Below, in pieces: positions 9,746 to 20,455 of a stretch of DNA of 64,000 nucleotides. Numbering within the stretch: the first letter of the stretch is position 1; the number at the start of each line of letters is the position of its first letter. This DNA is from Syntrophus gentianae (GTDB lineage Bacteria > Desulfobacterota > Syntrophia > Syntrophales > Syntrophaceae). A program made the translations under genes and the position numbers. The notes beneath the pieces are model-generated. The model was not told the DNA's origin, ran no database searches, and saw nothing but the letters and a program-made list of their open reading frames with translations. Location of the stretch: NCBI RefSeq assembly GCF_900109885.1, contig NZ_FOBS01000009.1:58459-122458 (forward strand), read 5' to 3'.

Positions 9746-11173
9746 TTGAACCGTAATTTAATGCCGGAATTTCTGGCTGATGAGCTTGTCCAGGCGACAG
9801 GGGGAAGACTTCTGCGGGGGGAAACCGATTTTCTCGTTCGTGGCGTGTCTACCGATACGCGGCAGCTCGTTGAGGGCAATCTCTACATCCCCCTGAAAGG
9901 GGAGCGGTTTGACGGTCATGATTTTCTGGGGGAGGCCATTGCGAAGGGTGCCGGAGGAGTACTGGCGGATGCCCAGCATGCCGGTATGCTTGAAGCGCTT
10001 TCTCAAAAAACCGGGAGTTGTCTGGCGATTCTCGTGGAGGATACCCTGAGGGCCCTGGGCGATATCGCCCGTTTCTGGCGGAGAAGAATGGGGAAACCCG
10101 TCATTGCCATCACCGGCAGTTCCGGTAAAACGACGACCAAGGAAATGACCGCCGCCATTCTGGGACAGACTTTTTCCGTGCTTAAAACAGAGGGAAATTT
10201 GAACAATCTGATCGGATTGCCTCTCACCCTGCTCCGCCTGGAAGGGGAGCATGATCTGGCCCTTGTGGAATTGGGAACCAATGCGCGGGGTGAAATCAGG
10301 CGGTTGACAGAAATAGCAGAACCTGATATCGCGCTTGTTACCAATATCGGCCCGGCCCATCTGGAAGGATTAAAGACGCTGGAATGCATTCACGAGGAAA
10401 AAGGCGATCTCTATGGTTCCATGTCCAGGTCCGGCCTGGCGGTATTCAATGCAGATGATGATGCCCTGGCGCCTTTGAGGCGTTCGTGGCCGGGCAGAAC
10501 CTTGACCTACGGGGTTGTGTCCCAGGCGGATTTGACCGCTTCGGATATTGCGAAGGAGGGCGTAGCCGGACAGTCTTTCCGTTTGAACTGCGGTTCGGAG
10601 TCCGTCACCGTTCACCTTTCTGCATCCGGTATGCACAACATTTACAATGCCCTGGCTGCAGCAGCGCTGTCCAGGGCCTCAGGTATCGGCATTACTGAAA
10701 TTTCTCAAGGTCTCCGGAACTTCCATCCTGTATCAGCTCGCTTTGAAGTCCACCGCCTGCCGAATGGCGCTTTTCTCGTTGATGATACCTACAATGCCAA
10801 CCCGGCATCCGTCCGCGAAGCCCTGAAAACGATCCAGACTCTGAAGGGAACCGCGCGCAGTGTGGCGATTCTCGCGGATATGCTGGAACTTGGTGATTCT
10901 GCCGAGGATCTTCACGAATCCGTCGGGTGCGAGGTTGCCGCTACGGATGTGGGGCGGCTTTTTCTTAAAGGGCTGCTCTCCCGGTCGACGGCTGCCGGGG
11001 CTGCCAAAGGCGGCATGCCAGGGGAAAGAATTTCTTATTTTGAAAACGCTGATGAAATTATCGATTCCGTCCTCTCCTTCGTCGAAGCGGGAGACTGGAT
11101 TCTGGTCAAAGGCTCACGCAGGATGAAAATGGAAGAAATCGTTAAGAAAATTCTTGATCGAACTTCGGCCTGA
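9746..11173 (+). CDS. murF: UDP-N-acetylmuramoyl-tripeptide--D-alanyl-D-alanine ligase
   Basis: 475 residues. It adds D-Ala-D-Ala to the UDP-MurNAc tripeptide. Evidence: an N-terminal [26 protein letters not shown] block, the P-loop [10 protein letters not shown] with K128, [14 protein letters not shown] typical of Mur[19 protein letters not shown], and the C-terminal [14 protein letters not shown] 9746 is preferred because GGGAGG lies about 6 nt upstream; ATG 9761 is an alternative that loses five residues. The 160-bp gap before it is the largest in the first half of the cluster and could hold an internal promoter, though none is clear. Confidence 0.95.
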   Translation: MNRNLMPEFLADELVQATGGRLLRGETDFLVRGVSTDTRQLVEGNLYIPLKGERFDGHDFLGEAIAKGAGGVLADAQHAGMLEALSQKTGSCLAILVEDTLRALGDIARFWRRRMGKPVIAITGSSGKTTTKEMTAAILGQTFSVLKTEGNLNNLIGLPLTLLRLEGEHDLALVELGTNARGEIRRLTEIAEPDIALVTNIGPAHLEGLKTLECIHEEKGDLYGSMSRSGLAVFNADDDALAPLRRSWPGRTLTYGVVSQADLTASDIAKEGVAGQSFRLNCGSESVTVHLSASGMHNIYNALAAAALSRASGIGITEISQGLRNFHPVSARFEVHRLPNGAFLVDDTYNANPASVREALKTIQTLKGTARSVAILADMLELGDSAEDLHESVGCEVAATDVGRLFLKGLLSRSTAAGAAKGGMPGERISYFENADEIIDSVLSFVEAGDWILVKGSRRMKMEEIVKKILDRTSA

Positions 11174-11187
11174 ATGGGGAAGACGGG

Positions 11188-12267
11188 ATGCTTTATCATC
11201 TTCTTTATCCGCTGCATACAACCTACTCCTATTTCAATGTCTTCCGCTACATTACCTTCCGGACGATCTATGCCACCATTACCGCTCTGGTTATCTGTTT
11301 TATCCTCGGTCCCTGGCTGATCCGGAAGCTGCAGGCATTGAAGATGGGGCAGGTCATCCGGAATGATGGCCCGGAAGCCCATCTTGCCAAAGAGGGTACG
11401 CCGACGATGGGAGGGATTCTGATTATCTTTGCCGTTGTGGTTTCGACCCTGTTGTGGGCCAACCTCACCGTCGATTATGTCTGGCTCGTGCTCATGGTTA
11501 CCCTGGGGTACGGATTGATCGGCTTTGCCGACGACTACCGGAAACTGACTCAGAAGAGTTCCAAAGGAGTGCCCGGTAAAGTCCGGCTGGCCTTTGAAGT
11601 GGCCATTGCCCTTCTGGTGAGTGTCGTCCTCTATGCAAAGCCGGGATTCAATTCAGTCGTTGCCATTCCGTTCTTCAAAACGGCCTTGCCAGACCTGGGA
11701 TGGGGCTATGTTTTCCTTTCGACCTTCATCATCGTCGGGGCGGCAAATGCCGTGAATCTGACGGACGGCCTCGATGGCCTGGCCATTGGACCGGCCATTA
11801 CCTGTTTTATGACCTACCTGCTCTTTGCCTATTTCGCAGGGAATTACAAGATTGCTGCCTACCTGCAGATTCCCGGCGTGGCCGGCGTCGGGGAATTGAC
11901 CATTTTCTGCGGCGCCATCGTAGGCGCAGGGATCGGTTTCCTCTGGTACAACACCTATCCGGCGCAGGTTTTCATGGGAGACACGGGATCCCTTTCCCTC
12001 GGGGGGGCGCTGGGTTGCCTTGCCGTGGCGACCAAACAGGAGATCCTGCTCGCCATTGTAGGCGGCATCTTCGTCCTGGAAACCTTCTCCGTCATCTTTC
12101 AGGTCGGGTGGTTCAAACTCTCGCACGGGAAGCGCATCTTCCGGATGGCTCCGATTCATCACCATTTTGAATTAAAGGGATGGGCTGAACCGAAGGTGAT
12201 CGTCCGCTTCTGGATCATTTCCATCCTGCTGGCCCTGCTGGCCATCAGTACCTTAAAACTTCGCTAG
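11188..12267 (+). CDS. mraY: Phospho-N-acetylmuramoyl-pentapeptide-transferase
   Basis: 359 residues with about ten membrane helices. It moves phospho-MurNAc-pentapeptide from UDP to undecaprenyl phosphate, giving lipid I at the inner face of the membrane. Family blocks: [28 protein letters not shown] with the aspartate pair, [27 protein letters not shown] and [12 protein letters not shown], whose His cluster is typical of MraY. The ATG at 11188 begins 14 nt after murF. Confidence 0.97.
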   Translation: MLYHLLYPLHTTYSYFNVFRYITFRTIYATITALVICFILGPWLIRKLQALKMGQVIRNDGPEAHLAKEGTPTMGGILIIFAVVVSTLLWANLTVDYVWLVLMVTLGYGLIGFADDYRKLTQKSSKGVPGKVRLAFEVAIALLVSVVLYAKPGFNSVVAIPFFKTALPDLGWGYVFLSTFIIVGAANAVNLTDGLDGLAIGPAITCFMTYLLFAYFAGNYKIAAYLQIPGVAGVGELTIFCGAIVGAGIGFLWYNTYPAQVFMGDTGSLSLGGALGCLAVATKQEILLAIVGGIFVLETFSVIFQVGWFKLSHGKRIFRMAPIHHHFELKGWAEPKVIVRFWIISILLALLAISTLKLR

Positions 12268-12268
12268 G

Positions 12269-13630
12269 ATGTCATTTATGGATTTGTCAGGACAGAAAAC
12301 GCTCGTCATCGGCTGGGGAAAAACGGGAATCGCTTCCGCACGATTTCTGATTTCGCAGGGCGCCCGGGTTGCCGTCACCGATGAAAAGGATCTTTCTCTG
12401 GAAAAGGATGTGCTACCTCAACTCGGGGAAGACAACCACGGGAGCGTGGAGGTGGTCGGCTACGACACGGCGGCTTTGCGCTTGGTGGATATGGTCGTGC
12501 CGTCACCCGGCGTACCGCCTTCTTCGTTCCTGCTGAAAGGAGCGGTGGAGAAAAAACTCCCTGTTCTGAGCGAACTCGAACTGGCCAGCCGATATCTGAA
12601 GACGCCCATGATTGCCATTACGGGGACCAATGGGAAAACGACCACCACAACCCTGATCGGAGAAATTCTGAGGAAAAGCGGCAGGGAAGTCTTTGTGGGG
12701 GGAAATATCGGAAACCCCCTGGCGAATTACGTAACCGGAGCTCAGAGTGCCGACTATGCCGTCGTCGAAGTCAGCAGCTTCCAACTCCAGTGGATTCAGG
12801 CGTTTCACGCCCATGCGGCCCTTCTCCTGAACACGACCTGCGACCATGTCGATTATCACGGATCCTTCGAGGCTTACCGGGCCGTCAAGGAAAGGATTTT
12901 CAGCAATCAGGGGGAAGGGGATCTGGCCGTTCTCAATGCCGATGAGCCCCGGTCGGCGGTCCTGGCAAAATCCCTGCCGTCGCCGGTCTTCTTTTTCAGC
13001 ACCACACAGAGCGTTGACTGCGGACTGTTCCGGGAAGGAGAGAGACTGATTTACCGCAACGGACAAGGGGAACGGGAGAGCTATCCCCTGGACATGATCC
13101 GTCTTCCGGGGGCTCATAACATCGAGAATGTCATGGCCGCCATTTTGGCCTGCCGGGCCTGCGACTGCTCTCAGGAAGAGGTCATTCGAGCCGTGGCGGA
13201 TTTTTCGGGGATTGCCCACCGGATCGAATTTACCCGGGAGATCGGGGGAATAAAATTTTACGACGATTCCAAGGGAACCAACGTCGGGGCCGTCAAACGG
13301 GCCATTGAGACCTTCTCCGATCCGCTGGTCCTTCTTTTGGGGGGCCGGGACAAGGATGGGGATTTTGAAACCCTGAGCGCCCTCCTGCCGGACCGGGTCA
13401 AGGCGCTGGTGCTCTTCGGGGAGGCCCGGGAAAGAATCCGGGAGCGGATTGGCGGCATTGTTCCGACCGTTGTGACGCCTACCCTGAAAGAGGCCATTTC
13501 CGCCGCCTGTAAGCAGGCTGCGGCCGGAGATGTCGTCCTGTTGTCTCCCGGATGCGCCAGTTTTGACGAATTTGCTAATTATAAGGCGCGCGGGGACTTT
13601 TTCAAGGAAGAAGTGAGGGCCTTGTCATGA
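12269..13630 (+). CDS. murD: UDP-N-acetylmuramoylalanine--D-glutamate ligase
   Basis: 453 residues. It adds D-Glu to UDP-MurNAc-L-Ala. An N-terminal Rossmann-like domain (LVIGWGKTGIASARFLISQGA) is followed by the ATPase P-loop TGTNGKTTTT with K123, VVEVSSFQLQW, NTTCDHVDYHGSFE, AHRIEFTREI and a C-terminal DDSKGTNVGA with GGRDKDGDF and LLSPGCASFDEF, all MurD hallmarks. ATG 12269 lies 1 nt after mraY; ATG 12278 is an alternative. The stop overlaps ftsW (ATGA). Confidence 0.96.
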   Translation: MSFMDLSGQKTLVIGWGKTGIASARFLISQGARVAVTDEKDLSLEKDVLPQLGEDNHGSVEVVGYDTAALRLVDMVVPSPGVPPSSFLLKGAVEKKLPVLSELELASRYLKTPMIAITGTNGKTTTTTLIGEILRKSGREVFVGGNIGNPLANYVTGAQSADYAVVEVSSFQLQWIQAFHAHAALLLNTTCDHVDYHGSFEAYRAVKERIFSNQGEGDLAVLNADEPRSAVLAKSLPSPVFFFSTTQSVDCGLFREGERLIYRNGQGERESYPLDMIRLPGAHNIENVMAAILACRACDCSQEEVIRAVADFSGIAHRIEFTREIGGIKFYDDSKGTNVGAVKRAIETFSDPLVLLLGGRDKDGDFETLSALLPDRVKALVLFGEARERIRERIGGIVPTVVTPTLKEAISAACKQAAAGDVVLLSPGCASFDEFANYKARGDFFKEEVRALS

Positions 13631-14793
13631 TCGGATTTCTGAAGAGATTTTCGTTGCCTCAACTGCCGATACCCAATCTTGCCGAGGGGGACAAACGGCC
13701 GGATATCGTTCTCCTTCTGACGGTTCTGGTTCTGGTGAGTATCGGAACGGTCATGATTTACAGCTCCAGTTCCATCATGGCCGCGGCAAGCCACCAGGAT
13801 GGCGGATATTTCCTGAAGAAGCAGGTCGTTTTCGTTCTTCTTGGATTCGGCATCATGATTCTGATGGCGAAAATTCCCTACTACTATTTGAAACAGGCGG
13901 CTTATCCCGGCATCCTGGTCTGTATCGTCCTGCTTTCACTGGTCCTTATCCCCCATGTCGGCGTCCGTGCCGGTGGGGCGACGCGATGGCTCCGAATGGG
14001 GTTTTTTTCCTTCCAGGTTTCCGAATTGGCCAAAGTCTGCATGATTCTCTTTCTTGCCCACTTCCTGAATCGCAAGATTGACTACCGGAAGAATTTTCGC
14101 CGGGGAGTGGTCGTCCCGCTGGCCGTTACTGCGGTCATTATGCTGCTGATCATTCTTGAGCCGGATTTCGGCACCTGTGCCATCATGTCTGTCATCCTGA
14201 TGCTGATGTTCTATATGGCCGGCGCCAGACTGGTTCATCTGGGCGCTTTGGTGGCGGCTATCATTCCCGTGGGGATCTGGTTTGTCTTCCATGAACCCTA
14301 CCGGGTAAGCCGGTTGACCGCTTTCCTGGATCCCTGGCAGGATCCACAGAGGTCGGGGTTCCAGATCATCCAATCCCTGATTTCCTTCGGTTCCGGGGGC
14401 GCCTTCGGGGTGGGCGTCGGGGACAGCATGCAGAAGCTATTCTATCTTCCCGAACCCCATACGGATTTCATCCTCTCCATTATTGCCGAAGAAGCCGGTT
14501 TTGTCGGGGTGTTTGTGGTCATCGCCCTGTTCGTGGTCCTGATCTTTCGCGGGTTTTTCATTGCTTTCAAGGCTCCTGATCTCTTCGGAACCCTGGTCGC
14601 CGCGGGTTTGTCCATGCTCCTTGCCTTGGAAGCCGTCATCAACATCGCCGGGGTGATGGGATTGATCCCCTTGAAAGGTCTGGCCCTTCCCTTTCTCAGT
14701 TATGGGGGGACGTCCCTGGTGGTGAGTCTGGCGGCGATAGGCATTCTCCTGAATATTTCAACCTTTACCGAGACCAAGGGAGAGTCGCAATGA
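13627..14793 (+). CDS. ftsW: Septal peptidoglycan polymerase FtsW (SEDS family)
   Basis: 388 residues with about ten membrane helices. SEDS glycosyltransferase that polymerises lipid II at the septum together with FtsI. Evidence: the early IGTVMIYSSSSIMA, RAGGATRWLRMGFFSFQVSELAK, LEPDFGT, RLTAFLDPWQDPQRSGFQIIQSL, the GVGVGDSMQKLFYLPEPHTDFI loop and the final PLKGLALPFLSYGGTSL. Overlaps both neighbours by ATGA junctions, which implies coupled translation of murD-ftsW-murG. Confidence 0.95.
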   Translation: MIGFLKRFSLPQLPIPNLAEGDKRPDIVLLLTVLVLVSIGTVMIYSSSSIMAAASHQDGGYFLKKQVVFVLLGFGIMILMAKIPYYYLKQAAYPGILVCIVLLSLVLIPHVGVRAGGATRWLRMGFFSFQVSELAKVCMILFLAHFLNRKIDYRKNFRRGVVVPLAVTAVIMLLIILEPDFGTCAIMSVILMLMFYMAGARLVHLGALVAAIIPVGIWFVFHEPYRVSRLTAFLDPWQDPQRSGFQIIQSLISFGSGGAFGVGVGDSMQKLFYLPEPHTDFILSIIAEEAGFVGVFVVIALFVVLIFRGFFIAFKAPDLFGTLVAAGLSMLLALEAVINIAGVMGLIPLKGLALPFLSYGGTSLVVSLAAIGILLNISTFTETKGESQ

Positions 14794-15875
14794 CGGTTCG
14801 CGTGATCATTGCCGGCGGCGGTACCGGGGGGCACCTTTTCCCCGGTGTGGCCATTGCGGAGGAATGGCTCCGGCGGAATGAAGAGAACCGGGTTCTTTTC
14901 ATCGGCACCAAACGGGGCATAGAAAAGAGAGTCCTGAAGGATCTTGGCTTCTCTCTGAAACTCCTGAATGTGGAAGGCATCAAGGGAAGGGGAATGATCC
15001 GGTCGGCGATGGCTCTTTTGAAGCTTCCGGGAAGTCTCCTGCAGTCGATGCGGATTTTGCGCTCCTTCCGGCCGGACATCGTCATCGGTGTCGGAGGCTA
15101 TGCGTCCGGTCCGGCCGTCGTAGCGGCCCGGTTGATGGGGATTCGGACGGCCATTACCGAGCAGAATTCCATCCCCGGATTGACCAATCGGCTGCTGGGC
15201 TGGTTTGTGGATCGGATCTTTCTCAGCTTTGCCGATGGGGGAAAGTGGTTCCCGGCGAAAAAGACCCAGATTTCGGGAAATCCGATCCGGGCAGCCTTTT
15301 TCGGTGGCAAGCCGGTGATTGAAAAAGTGTCGGACCGATTTTCTCTGCTGATATTCGGCGGCAGCCAGGGGGCTCATGCCATCAATTCGGCTCTCCAGGC
15401 GGCTCTTCCCTTTTTGAAGCCTCTGCAGGGCGTCCTCTCCATTGTTCATCAGACAGGGGAAAAGGATTGTGAAAGCATGTCCGCCGCTTATGCGGCACAG
15501 GGTTTTAACGCCCGGGTTGTCCCCTTCATCCGGGACATGGCTTCTGCTTACGAGGCCGCCGATCTGTTGATCTGCCGGGCCGGCGCCACCTCCATTGCCG
15601 AAATCACCGCCATGGGCAAAGCGGCGATCCTTATCCCCTTTCCCTATGCGATCGGGGACCATCAGACCGAGAACGCCAAGGTCCTGCTCAAGGCCGGAGC
15701 AGCCGTCATGATTCCGGAAAAGGACCTCGTCGGCACCAGGCTGGCGGATGAGATAAAAAATCTCCATGATCATCCTTCCCTGCTGAAGGATATCGCGGGC
15801 AGGGCAGCGAATATGGGAAATATTTACGCCGCTTCGGATATCGTTGATACCTGTCTGGCTATGATTAAGAAATAA
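14790..15875 (+). CDS. murG: Undecaprenyl-PP-MurNAc-pentapeptide GlcNAc transferase
   Basis: 361 residues, GT28 family. It adds GlcNAc to lipid I to make lipid II at the cytoplasmic face. Evidence: the glycine-rich IAGGGTGGHLFPGVA at the N-terminus, GVGGYASGP, TEQNSIPGLTNR, FGGSQGA at the start of the second Rossmann domain, and the UDP-GlcNAc contact region CRAGATSIAEI followed by GDHQTENAKVL. ATG 14790 overlaps the ftsW stop. Confidence 0.96.
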   Translation: MTVRVIIAGGGTGGHLFPGVAIAEEWLRRNEENRVLFIGTKRGIEKRVLKDLGFSLKLLNVEGIKGRGMIRSAMALLKLPGSLLQSMRILRSFRPDIVIGVGGYASGPAVVAARLMGIRTAITEQNSIPGLTNRLLGWFVDRIFLSFADGGKWFPAKKTQISGNPIRAAFFGGKPVIEKVSDRFSLLIFGGSQGAHAINSALQAALPFLKPLQGVLSIVHQTGEKDCESMSAAYAAQGFNARVVPFIRDMASAYEAADLLICRAGATSIAEITAMGKAAILIPFPYAIGDHQTENAKVLLKAGAAVMIPEKDLVGTRLADEIKNLHDHPSLLKDIAGRAANMGNIYAASDIVDTCLAMIKK

Positions 15876-15891
15876 GGAAGTTTTTTTTCGG

Positions 15892-15920
15892 TGGACATTA
15901 TACAATATATGGTATATATG
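15892..15920 (+). promoter_or_regulatory. Candidate internal promoter before murC
   Basis: TGGACA (15892-15897), 17 bases, TATATG (15915-15920), inside an AT-rich palindrome-like stretch after a T8 run. The 100-bp murG-murC gap otherwise holds no gene. Weak support. Confidence 0.35.
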
Positions 15921-15975
15921 AGCAGAATTTACACAACATAAAGGCATCTTGCCGTCATATCTGAGAGGAATTTCA

Positions 15976-17403
15976 TTGAACTCCATGAGGCTTTACAGAG
16001 TAACAGACGTCATGCGCAAAAAGGTGCGCCACATTCATTTCGTCGGGATCGGTGGTATCGGCATGAGCGGAATCGCCGAGGTCCTCCTGAATCTTGACTA
16101 TACGGTCAGCGGATCGGATTTGAAGTCTTCGGAGACCACCGAGCATCTCGTCGAGCTGGGCGCCACGGTATTTCAGGGGCATCAGGCCGACAATCTGGCC
16201 GATGTCGACGTGGTGGTTACCTCGACGGCGGTACGGGCGGATAATCCCGAAGTTCTGGAGGCGCATCGAAGAGCGATCCCCGTCATTCCTCGAGCGGAAA
16301 TGCTGGCGGAATTGCTGAAGATGAAAGTATCCATTGCCGTCTCTGGAAGTCACGGCAAGACCACGACAACGTCGATGATCGCCACGGTCATGGCCAGCGG
16401 CGGACTGGATCCGACCATGGTGATCGGAGGCAAGCTGGGGAGTATCGGGAGCAACGCCCGGCTGGGGCACGGGGAGTTCATCGTGGCGGAGGCGGATGAA
16501 AGCGATGGTTCTTTTCTGAAACTGTCGCCGTCCTTGGCCGTCATTACCAATATCGATCGGGAGCATCTGGATCATTACCGGGACATCGAAGACATCAAGG
16601 CTGCCTTTCTTCAGTTCGCCAACATCGTGCCCTTTTATGGCTCCGTCATCCTCTGTCAGGATGACCCTCACGTCAAGGCGATTCTGCCGGATATCAAGCG
16701 CAAGGCCATTACCTACGGGCTGGAGCCCACGGCGGACTACCGGGCGGAAGCGATCCGTTTCAACGGGGCAACGACGGAGTATGAACTCTATTACCGGACG
16801 GAATATCTGGGAACCGTAACGCTTTCCGTTCCAGGGCTCTTCAATGTGTATAATTCCCTGGCGACGGTGGCGGTTGCCAGGGAACTGGAAATGACCTTCC
16901 CGGCCATCAGGGAAGGCTTGAAAAGCTATATCGGTGTCGGCCGGCGGATGGAGGTCAAAGGGAACGTGGGCGGAGTGACCGTTGTGGATGACTATGGCCA
17001 TCATCCCACGGAGATCAGCGCCACGCTGGCGGCAGCCCGGCAGGTCTGGAAGAGCCGGATGATCGTGGTTTTTCAACCCCACCGGTATACGCGGACCCAG
17101 GCCCTCTTCCAGGAGTTTCTGGGATCCTTTACCGAAGCGGACCTCCTGATCGTGACGGATATCTATCCCGCCAGTGAGGACCCCATTGAAGGGGTGACCT
17201 CTGCGGCGCTTTGCGAAGGCATCCGTTCCTTTTCGCACCGGGATGTTCTCTATATCCCGGATTTCAATGACATCACGGACTACCTGCTATCCGTCGTTCA
17301 ACCGGAGGATGTGGTCATCACTCAGGGTGCGGGCAGCGTCAATACCATTGGAGTGTCTCTGTTGAATCGGCTGAAGGAGGTCGAGAATTCCCGTGCGGCA
17401 TGA
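15976..17403 (+). CDS. murC: UDP-N-acetylmuramate--L-alanine ligase
   Basis: 475 residues from the chosen start. It adds L-Ala to UDP-MurNAc. Evidence: N-terminal [19 protein letters not shown], the P-loop [10 protein letters not shown] with K128, [24 protein letters not shown], the C-terminal [12 protein letters not shown] and [15 protein letters not shown] 15976 is preferred because AGAGGA sits about 6 nt upstream; ATG 15985 and ATG 16012 are alternatives, and the last gives a more typical short N-terminus but a poor ribosome site. The stop overlaps murB. Confidence 0.95.
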   Translation: MNSMRLYRVTDVMRKKVRHIHFVGIGGIGMSGIAEVLLNLDYTVSGSDLKSSETTEHLVELGATVFQGHQADNLADVDVVVTSTAVRADNPEVLEAHRRAIPVIPRAEMLAELLKMKVSIAVSGSHGKTTTTSMIATVMASGGLDPTMVIGGKLGSIGSNARLGHGEFIVAEADESDGSFLKLSPSLAVITNIDREHLDHYRDIEDIKAAFLQFANIVPFYGSVILCQDDPHVKAILPDIKRKAITYGLEPTADYRAEAIRFNGATTEYELYYRTEYLGTVTLSVPGLFNVYNSLATVAVARELEMTFPAIREGLKSYIGVGRRMEVKGNVGGVTVVDDYGHHPTEISATLAAARQVWKSRMIVVFQPHRYTRTQALFQEFLGSFTEADLLIVTDIYPASEDPIEGVTSAALCEGIRSFSHRDVLYIPDFNDITDYLLSVVQPEDVVITQGAGSVNTIGVSLLNRLKEVENSRAA

Positions 17404-18319
17404 TGCCTCTTTCCAGGAAGAGTTGACATCCTGTGTCTCGGATGCCGTCCTTTTCGATGAGCCTCTGGACCGTCATACCTCCATGGGAGTGGGTGGTCCC
17501 GCGGATGCCCTGGTTTCTCCTCAAAGCCGGGAGGATCTGGCGCGGCTGATTTCCCTGCTCCGGAAGAACAAGGTGCCCTATCTGGCTTTGGGCAATGGGA
17601 CCAACCTTCTTGTCCGGGATGGGGGATACCGGGGGGTCGTTGTTTCTCTCCAGGGCTTAAAGCATCTAACCTGGTCGCCAAGCGCTGACGGAGCGATTCG
17701 AGTACGGGCTGAAGCCGGTGTTCCCCTGGCGGCGATCGTTCGTCTCTGTCAAAAAGAATCTCTGACCGGCATGGAGTTCTGTGCCGGTATCCCCGGCAGT
17801 GTCGGCGGGGCGGTTCGGATGAATGCCGGGGCCTATGGGAGAGAAATGAAGGATGTGGTGGCGGAGGTAACCGTTTTGAATGAGCATCAGGCGTTGGAGA
17901 ACCGCTCCTGCCGGGATCTTACCTTTGAATACCGCCGTCTGATTCTTCCCGATTCCGCTGTGATTGTCAGCGCCGAGTTCGTCCTGTATCCCGGTAATCG
18001 GGAAGAAATCGCGGTGAGGATTGACGAAATTCTGTCTTTGCGGAAAAAAAAGCATCCCCTGAACCTGCGCAATGCGGGTTCCATCTTTAAAAATCCCCGC
18101 AGTATCCCCGCGGGTCGGCTGATCGAAGAAGTCGGGTTGAAGGGGAAGCGCCGGGGAGACGCCATGGTTTCTGAACTTCATGGCAACTTTATCGTCAATC
18201 TGGGCCATGCCCGGACTGCCGAAATTGTAGATCTGATGGAAGAAATTCAGGTTCGGGTCAGAGATGCCCGGGACATCCATCTGGAAGCTGAGGTCCAGAT
18301 TGTCGGAGAGGATGGATGA
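17393..18319 (+). CDS. murB: UDP-N-acetylenolpyruvoylglucosamine reductase
   Basis: 308 residues, FAD-dependent. It reduces UDP-GlcNAc-enolpyruvate to UDP-MurNAc. Evidence: [14 protein letters not shown], the FAD-binding [38 protein letters not shown], the proton-donor region [10 protein letters not shown] form ([11 protein letters not shown]), and [16 protein letters not shown] 17393 overlaps the end of murC by 11 bases; AAGGAGG lies 12 nt upstream. The C-terminal overlap with ftsQ is ATGA. In many relatives ddl follows murB; here it does not. Confidence 0.95.
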   Translation: MRHDASFQEELTSCVSDAVLFDEPLDRHTSMGVGGPADALVSPQSREDLARLISLLRKNKVPYLALGNGTNLLVRDGGYRGVVVSLQGLKHLTWSPSADGAIRVRAEAGVPLAAIVRLCQKESLTGMEFCAGIPGSVGGAVRMNAGAYGREMKDVVAEVTVLNEHQALENRSCRDLTFEYRRLILPDSAVIVSAEFVLYPGNREEIAVRIDEILSLRKKKHPLNLRNAGSIFKNPRSIPAGRLIEEVGLKGKRRGDAMVSELHGNFIVNLGHARTAEIVDLMEEIQVRVRDARDIHLEAEVQIVGEDG

Positions 18320-19161
18320 AGAGGGCTTTCAGAAGAAAGCTGGAAGCAAGAAAGTATCGATTGAAACGGCGCGGCAGGTCCATTTCCATGGACCTTTCCC
18401 GGTCGATTCTGCTGATCTTTCTGGTGATGTCCATCGCCGTTCTCCTGGTCTTTGTCTATAATTTTACCATCAGCGCCCCCTGTTTCCGCATCCGGGAAAC
18501 GGTTGTCCGAGGATGCCGGGAAGTCACGGAAAAGGAAGTGCTTCTTCTGAGTTCTTTAAAATCTTCGCAGGGGCTGCTGACACTGAATGAAGAGGCCGTT
18601 CTGCGGCGGATTCGGGCCAATCCCTGGATCAAGACGGTTTCCCTCGGCAGGGAATTTCCGGATCGTCTGGTGATCCAGATTTCCGAGCGTTCCGCGATCG
18701 CCGTGATCCGACAGGAAGCCAATCTGTATCTGATGGATCAGGAGGGCGTTATTTTCAAGAAGCTGGGAAAGAACGATGAAGTCGATCTTCCCGTGCTGAC
18801 CGGTCTTTATGTCCAGGGGAAATTGAACGAGGCTCTTTTGAAAAGTGCGCGGGATCTGTTACACGATCTTGCCGCTTCGAAATCGTATCCAACCCTCGAC
18901 CGGATATCGGAAATCCAGGGAAACGAGGTTCTGGGCCTTTCGATTTTTACCGACAACGGATTTTGTATCGTTTTGGGATTTGATGGTTATCGCGCCAAAT
19001 TGCAGCGCCTCTCCCTGATTCTGGAAGATATGCAACGGCGTCCCCTGGAAGGGAATTTCTTCCGGATCGATTTGAGAAATACCTTGAAAGTAACCGTTTC
19101 CAGAAGAGATATTCCCGCTCCCAAAGGCCCTGCAAGTCCGCAGCAGGAATATAAACTGTAG
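18316..19161 (+). CDS. ftsQ: Cell division protein FtsQ
   Basis: 281 residues. A very basic cytoplasmic tail (RRKLEARKYRLKRRGR), one membrane helix (about residues 31-51), a POTRA domain starting FRIRETVVRGCREVTEKEVLLL and a beta domain (VSLGREFPDRLVIQISER). FtsQ links the early and late divisome through FtsL and FtsB. Identity rests on topology, the POTRA pattern and the slot between murB and ftsA. ATG 18316 overlaps the murB stop. Confidence 0.9.
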   Translation: MKRAFRRKLEARKYRLKRRGRSISMDLSRSILLIFLVMSIAVLLVFVYNFTISAPCFRIRETVVRGCREVTEKEVLLLSSLKSSQGLLTLNEEAVLRRIRANPWIKTVSLGREFPDRLVIQISERSAIAVIRQEANLYLMDQEGVIFKKLGKNDEVDLPVLTGLYVQGKLNEALLKSARDLLHDLAASKSYPTLDRISEIQGNEVLGLSIFTDNGFCIVLGFDGYRAKLQRLSLILEDMQRRPLEGNFFRIDLRNTLKVTVSRRDIPAPKGPASPQQEYKL

Positions 19162-19168
19162 AGAATAT

Positions 19169-19196
19169 TTGAAGATCGAATAAGATCACATATATC
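19169..19196 (+). promoter_or_regulatory. Candidate ftsAZ promoter
   Basis: TTGAAG (19169-19174), 16 bases, TATATC (19191-19196), in the 55-bp gap before ftsA. A separate ftsAZ promoter is common in bacteria; the match here is modest. Confidence 0.35.
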
Positions 19197-19216
19197 GAGA
19201 AAGGTGGATAGAGCAA

Positions 19217-20446
19217 ATGGGTATGCAGGGAAATGTCATCGTCGGATTGGATATAGGCACGACAAAAACCTGTGCCATTGTCGGAGAAGTAACCGATACC
19301 GGAATTGACATCATCGGGATTGGTTCTCATCCCTCGGACGGACTAAGAAAAGGGGTCGTGGTCAATATCGACAGCACCGTGGAGGCTGTCAAAAAGGCTG
19401 TAGAAGAGGCGGAACGTATGTCCGGATATGAGATCCGATCCGTTTTCGCAGGAATTGCCGGCGGCCATATCAAAGCCCAGAACAGCCTCGGCATTGTCGC
19501 GGTCAAGGGGCGCGAAGTCGGCCGGGACGATGTGCAGCGGGCCATCGAAGCAGCCAAGGCGATCGCCATCCCCCTGGACCGGCAGATTCTCCATACGCTT
19601 CCCCAGACTTACGTTGTGGACGAACAGGATGGGATCAAGGACCCCGTGGGCATGTCCGGGGTAAGGCTGGAAGCGAAAGTTCATGTGGTGACGGGGGTGG
19701 GGACTTCCATCCAGAATATTGAAAAATCCGTAACCCGTGTCGGTCTCGACATCAATGAAATTGTCCTGGAACAGCTGGCGGCCAGTCAGGCCGTTCTGAG
19801 CGATGATGAACGGGATCTGGGCGTGGCCCTGCTGGACATTGGTGGGGGCACGACGAATATCGCCGTTTTCTGGGAAGGCAGTATCCGCCATACGGCTGTT
19901 ATTCCCGTTGGGGGCAACTATCTGACCAGTGATATCGCCACGGGTCTCAGGACGCCCATCACGGAGGCGGAAAAGATTAAAATCGACTTCGGCTGCGCCT
20001 ACCCGCCGATGATTTCCAAGGAGGAAACCATTGAAGTCCCCAGTGTGGGAGGAAGAGACCCTCGCTCCGTGTCGAGGCAGATCCTGGGGCGCATCATTGA
20101 GGCACGCACGGAAGAAATTTTGACCATGGCGTATAAAGAGATCGTTCGCTCCGGCTATGAAGATGTTCTGGCCGCGGGCATCGTGCTGACAGGAGGGACG
20201 TCCCTCCTGGACGGCATTACGGAGCTGGCGGAACAGATTTTCAATACGCCGGTCCGGAGGGGCTATCCCAGGGGCATCGGGGGATTGACCGATGTGGTGA
20301 ACAGTCCCATGCATGCAACGGGTGTCGGCCTTGTTCTCTATGGCAGCAAAAATATGTCCAAGATTGTTGTGAGGAAAGGCGATCGAGGGAATTCGGGAGA
20401 GGCATTGTTCGCAAGACTCAAGAAATGGATATTAGAATTCTTCTAG
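19217..20446 (+). CDS. ftsA: Cell division protein FtsA
   Basis: 409 residues, actin-like ATPase that tethers FtsZ to the membrane. Evidence: the phosphate-1 segment VGLDIGTTKTCAIVGEV, the FtsA-specific 1C subdomain (NIDSTVEAVKKAVEEAERMSG, SVFAGIAGGHI), phosphate-2 LLDIGGGTTNIAVF and the adenosine motif IVLTGGTSLLDGI. The last 12 residues (FARLKKWILEFF) form the amphipathic membrane-targeting helix. ATG 19217 has AAGGTGG about 9 nt upstream. It is followed 9 nt later by ftsZ. Confidence 0.96.
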   Translation: MGMQGNVIVGLDIGTTKTCAIVGEVTDTGIDIIGIGSHPSDGLRKGVVVNIDSTVEAVKKAVEEAERMSGYEIRSVFAGIAGGHIKAQNSLGIVAVKGREVGRDDVQRAIEAAKAIAIPLDRQILHTLPQTYVVDEQDGIKDPVGMSGVRLEAKVHVVTGVGTSIQNIEKSVTRVGLDINEIVLEQLAASQAVLSDDERDLGVALLDIGGGTTNIAVFWEGSIRHTAVIPVGGNYLTSDIATGLRTPITEAEKIKIDFGCAYPPMISKEETIEVPSVGGRDPRSVSRQILGRIIEARTEEILTMAYKEIVRSGYEDVLAAGIVLTGGTSLLDGITELAEQIFNTPVRRGYPRGIGGLTDVVNSPMHATGVGLVLYGSKNMSKIVVRKGDRGNSGEALFARLKKWILEFF

Positions 20447-20455
20447 GGGGGAATC

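Noticed and set aside
15973..17238. 421-residue antisense frame inside murC
   Set aside because: Shadow of murC with His/Arg/Gly-biased composition typical of antisense frames.
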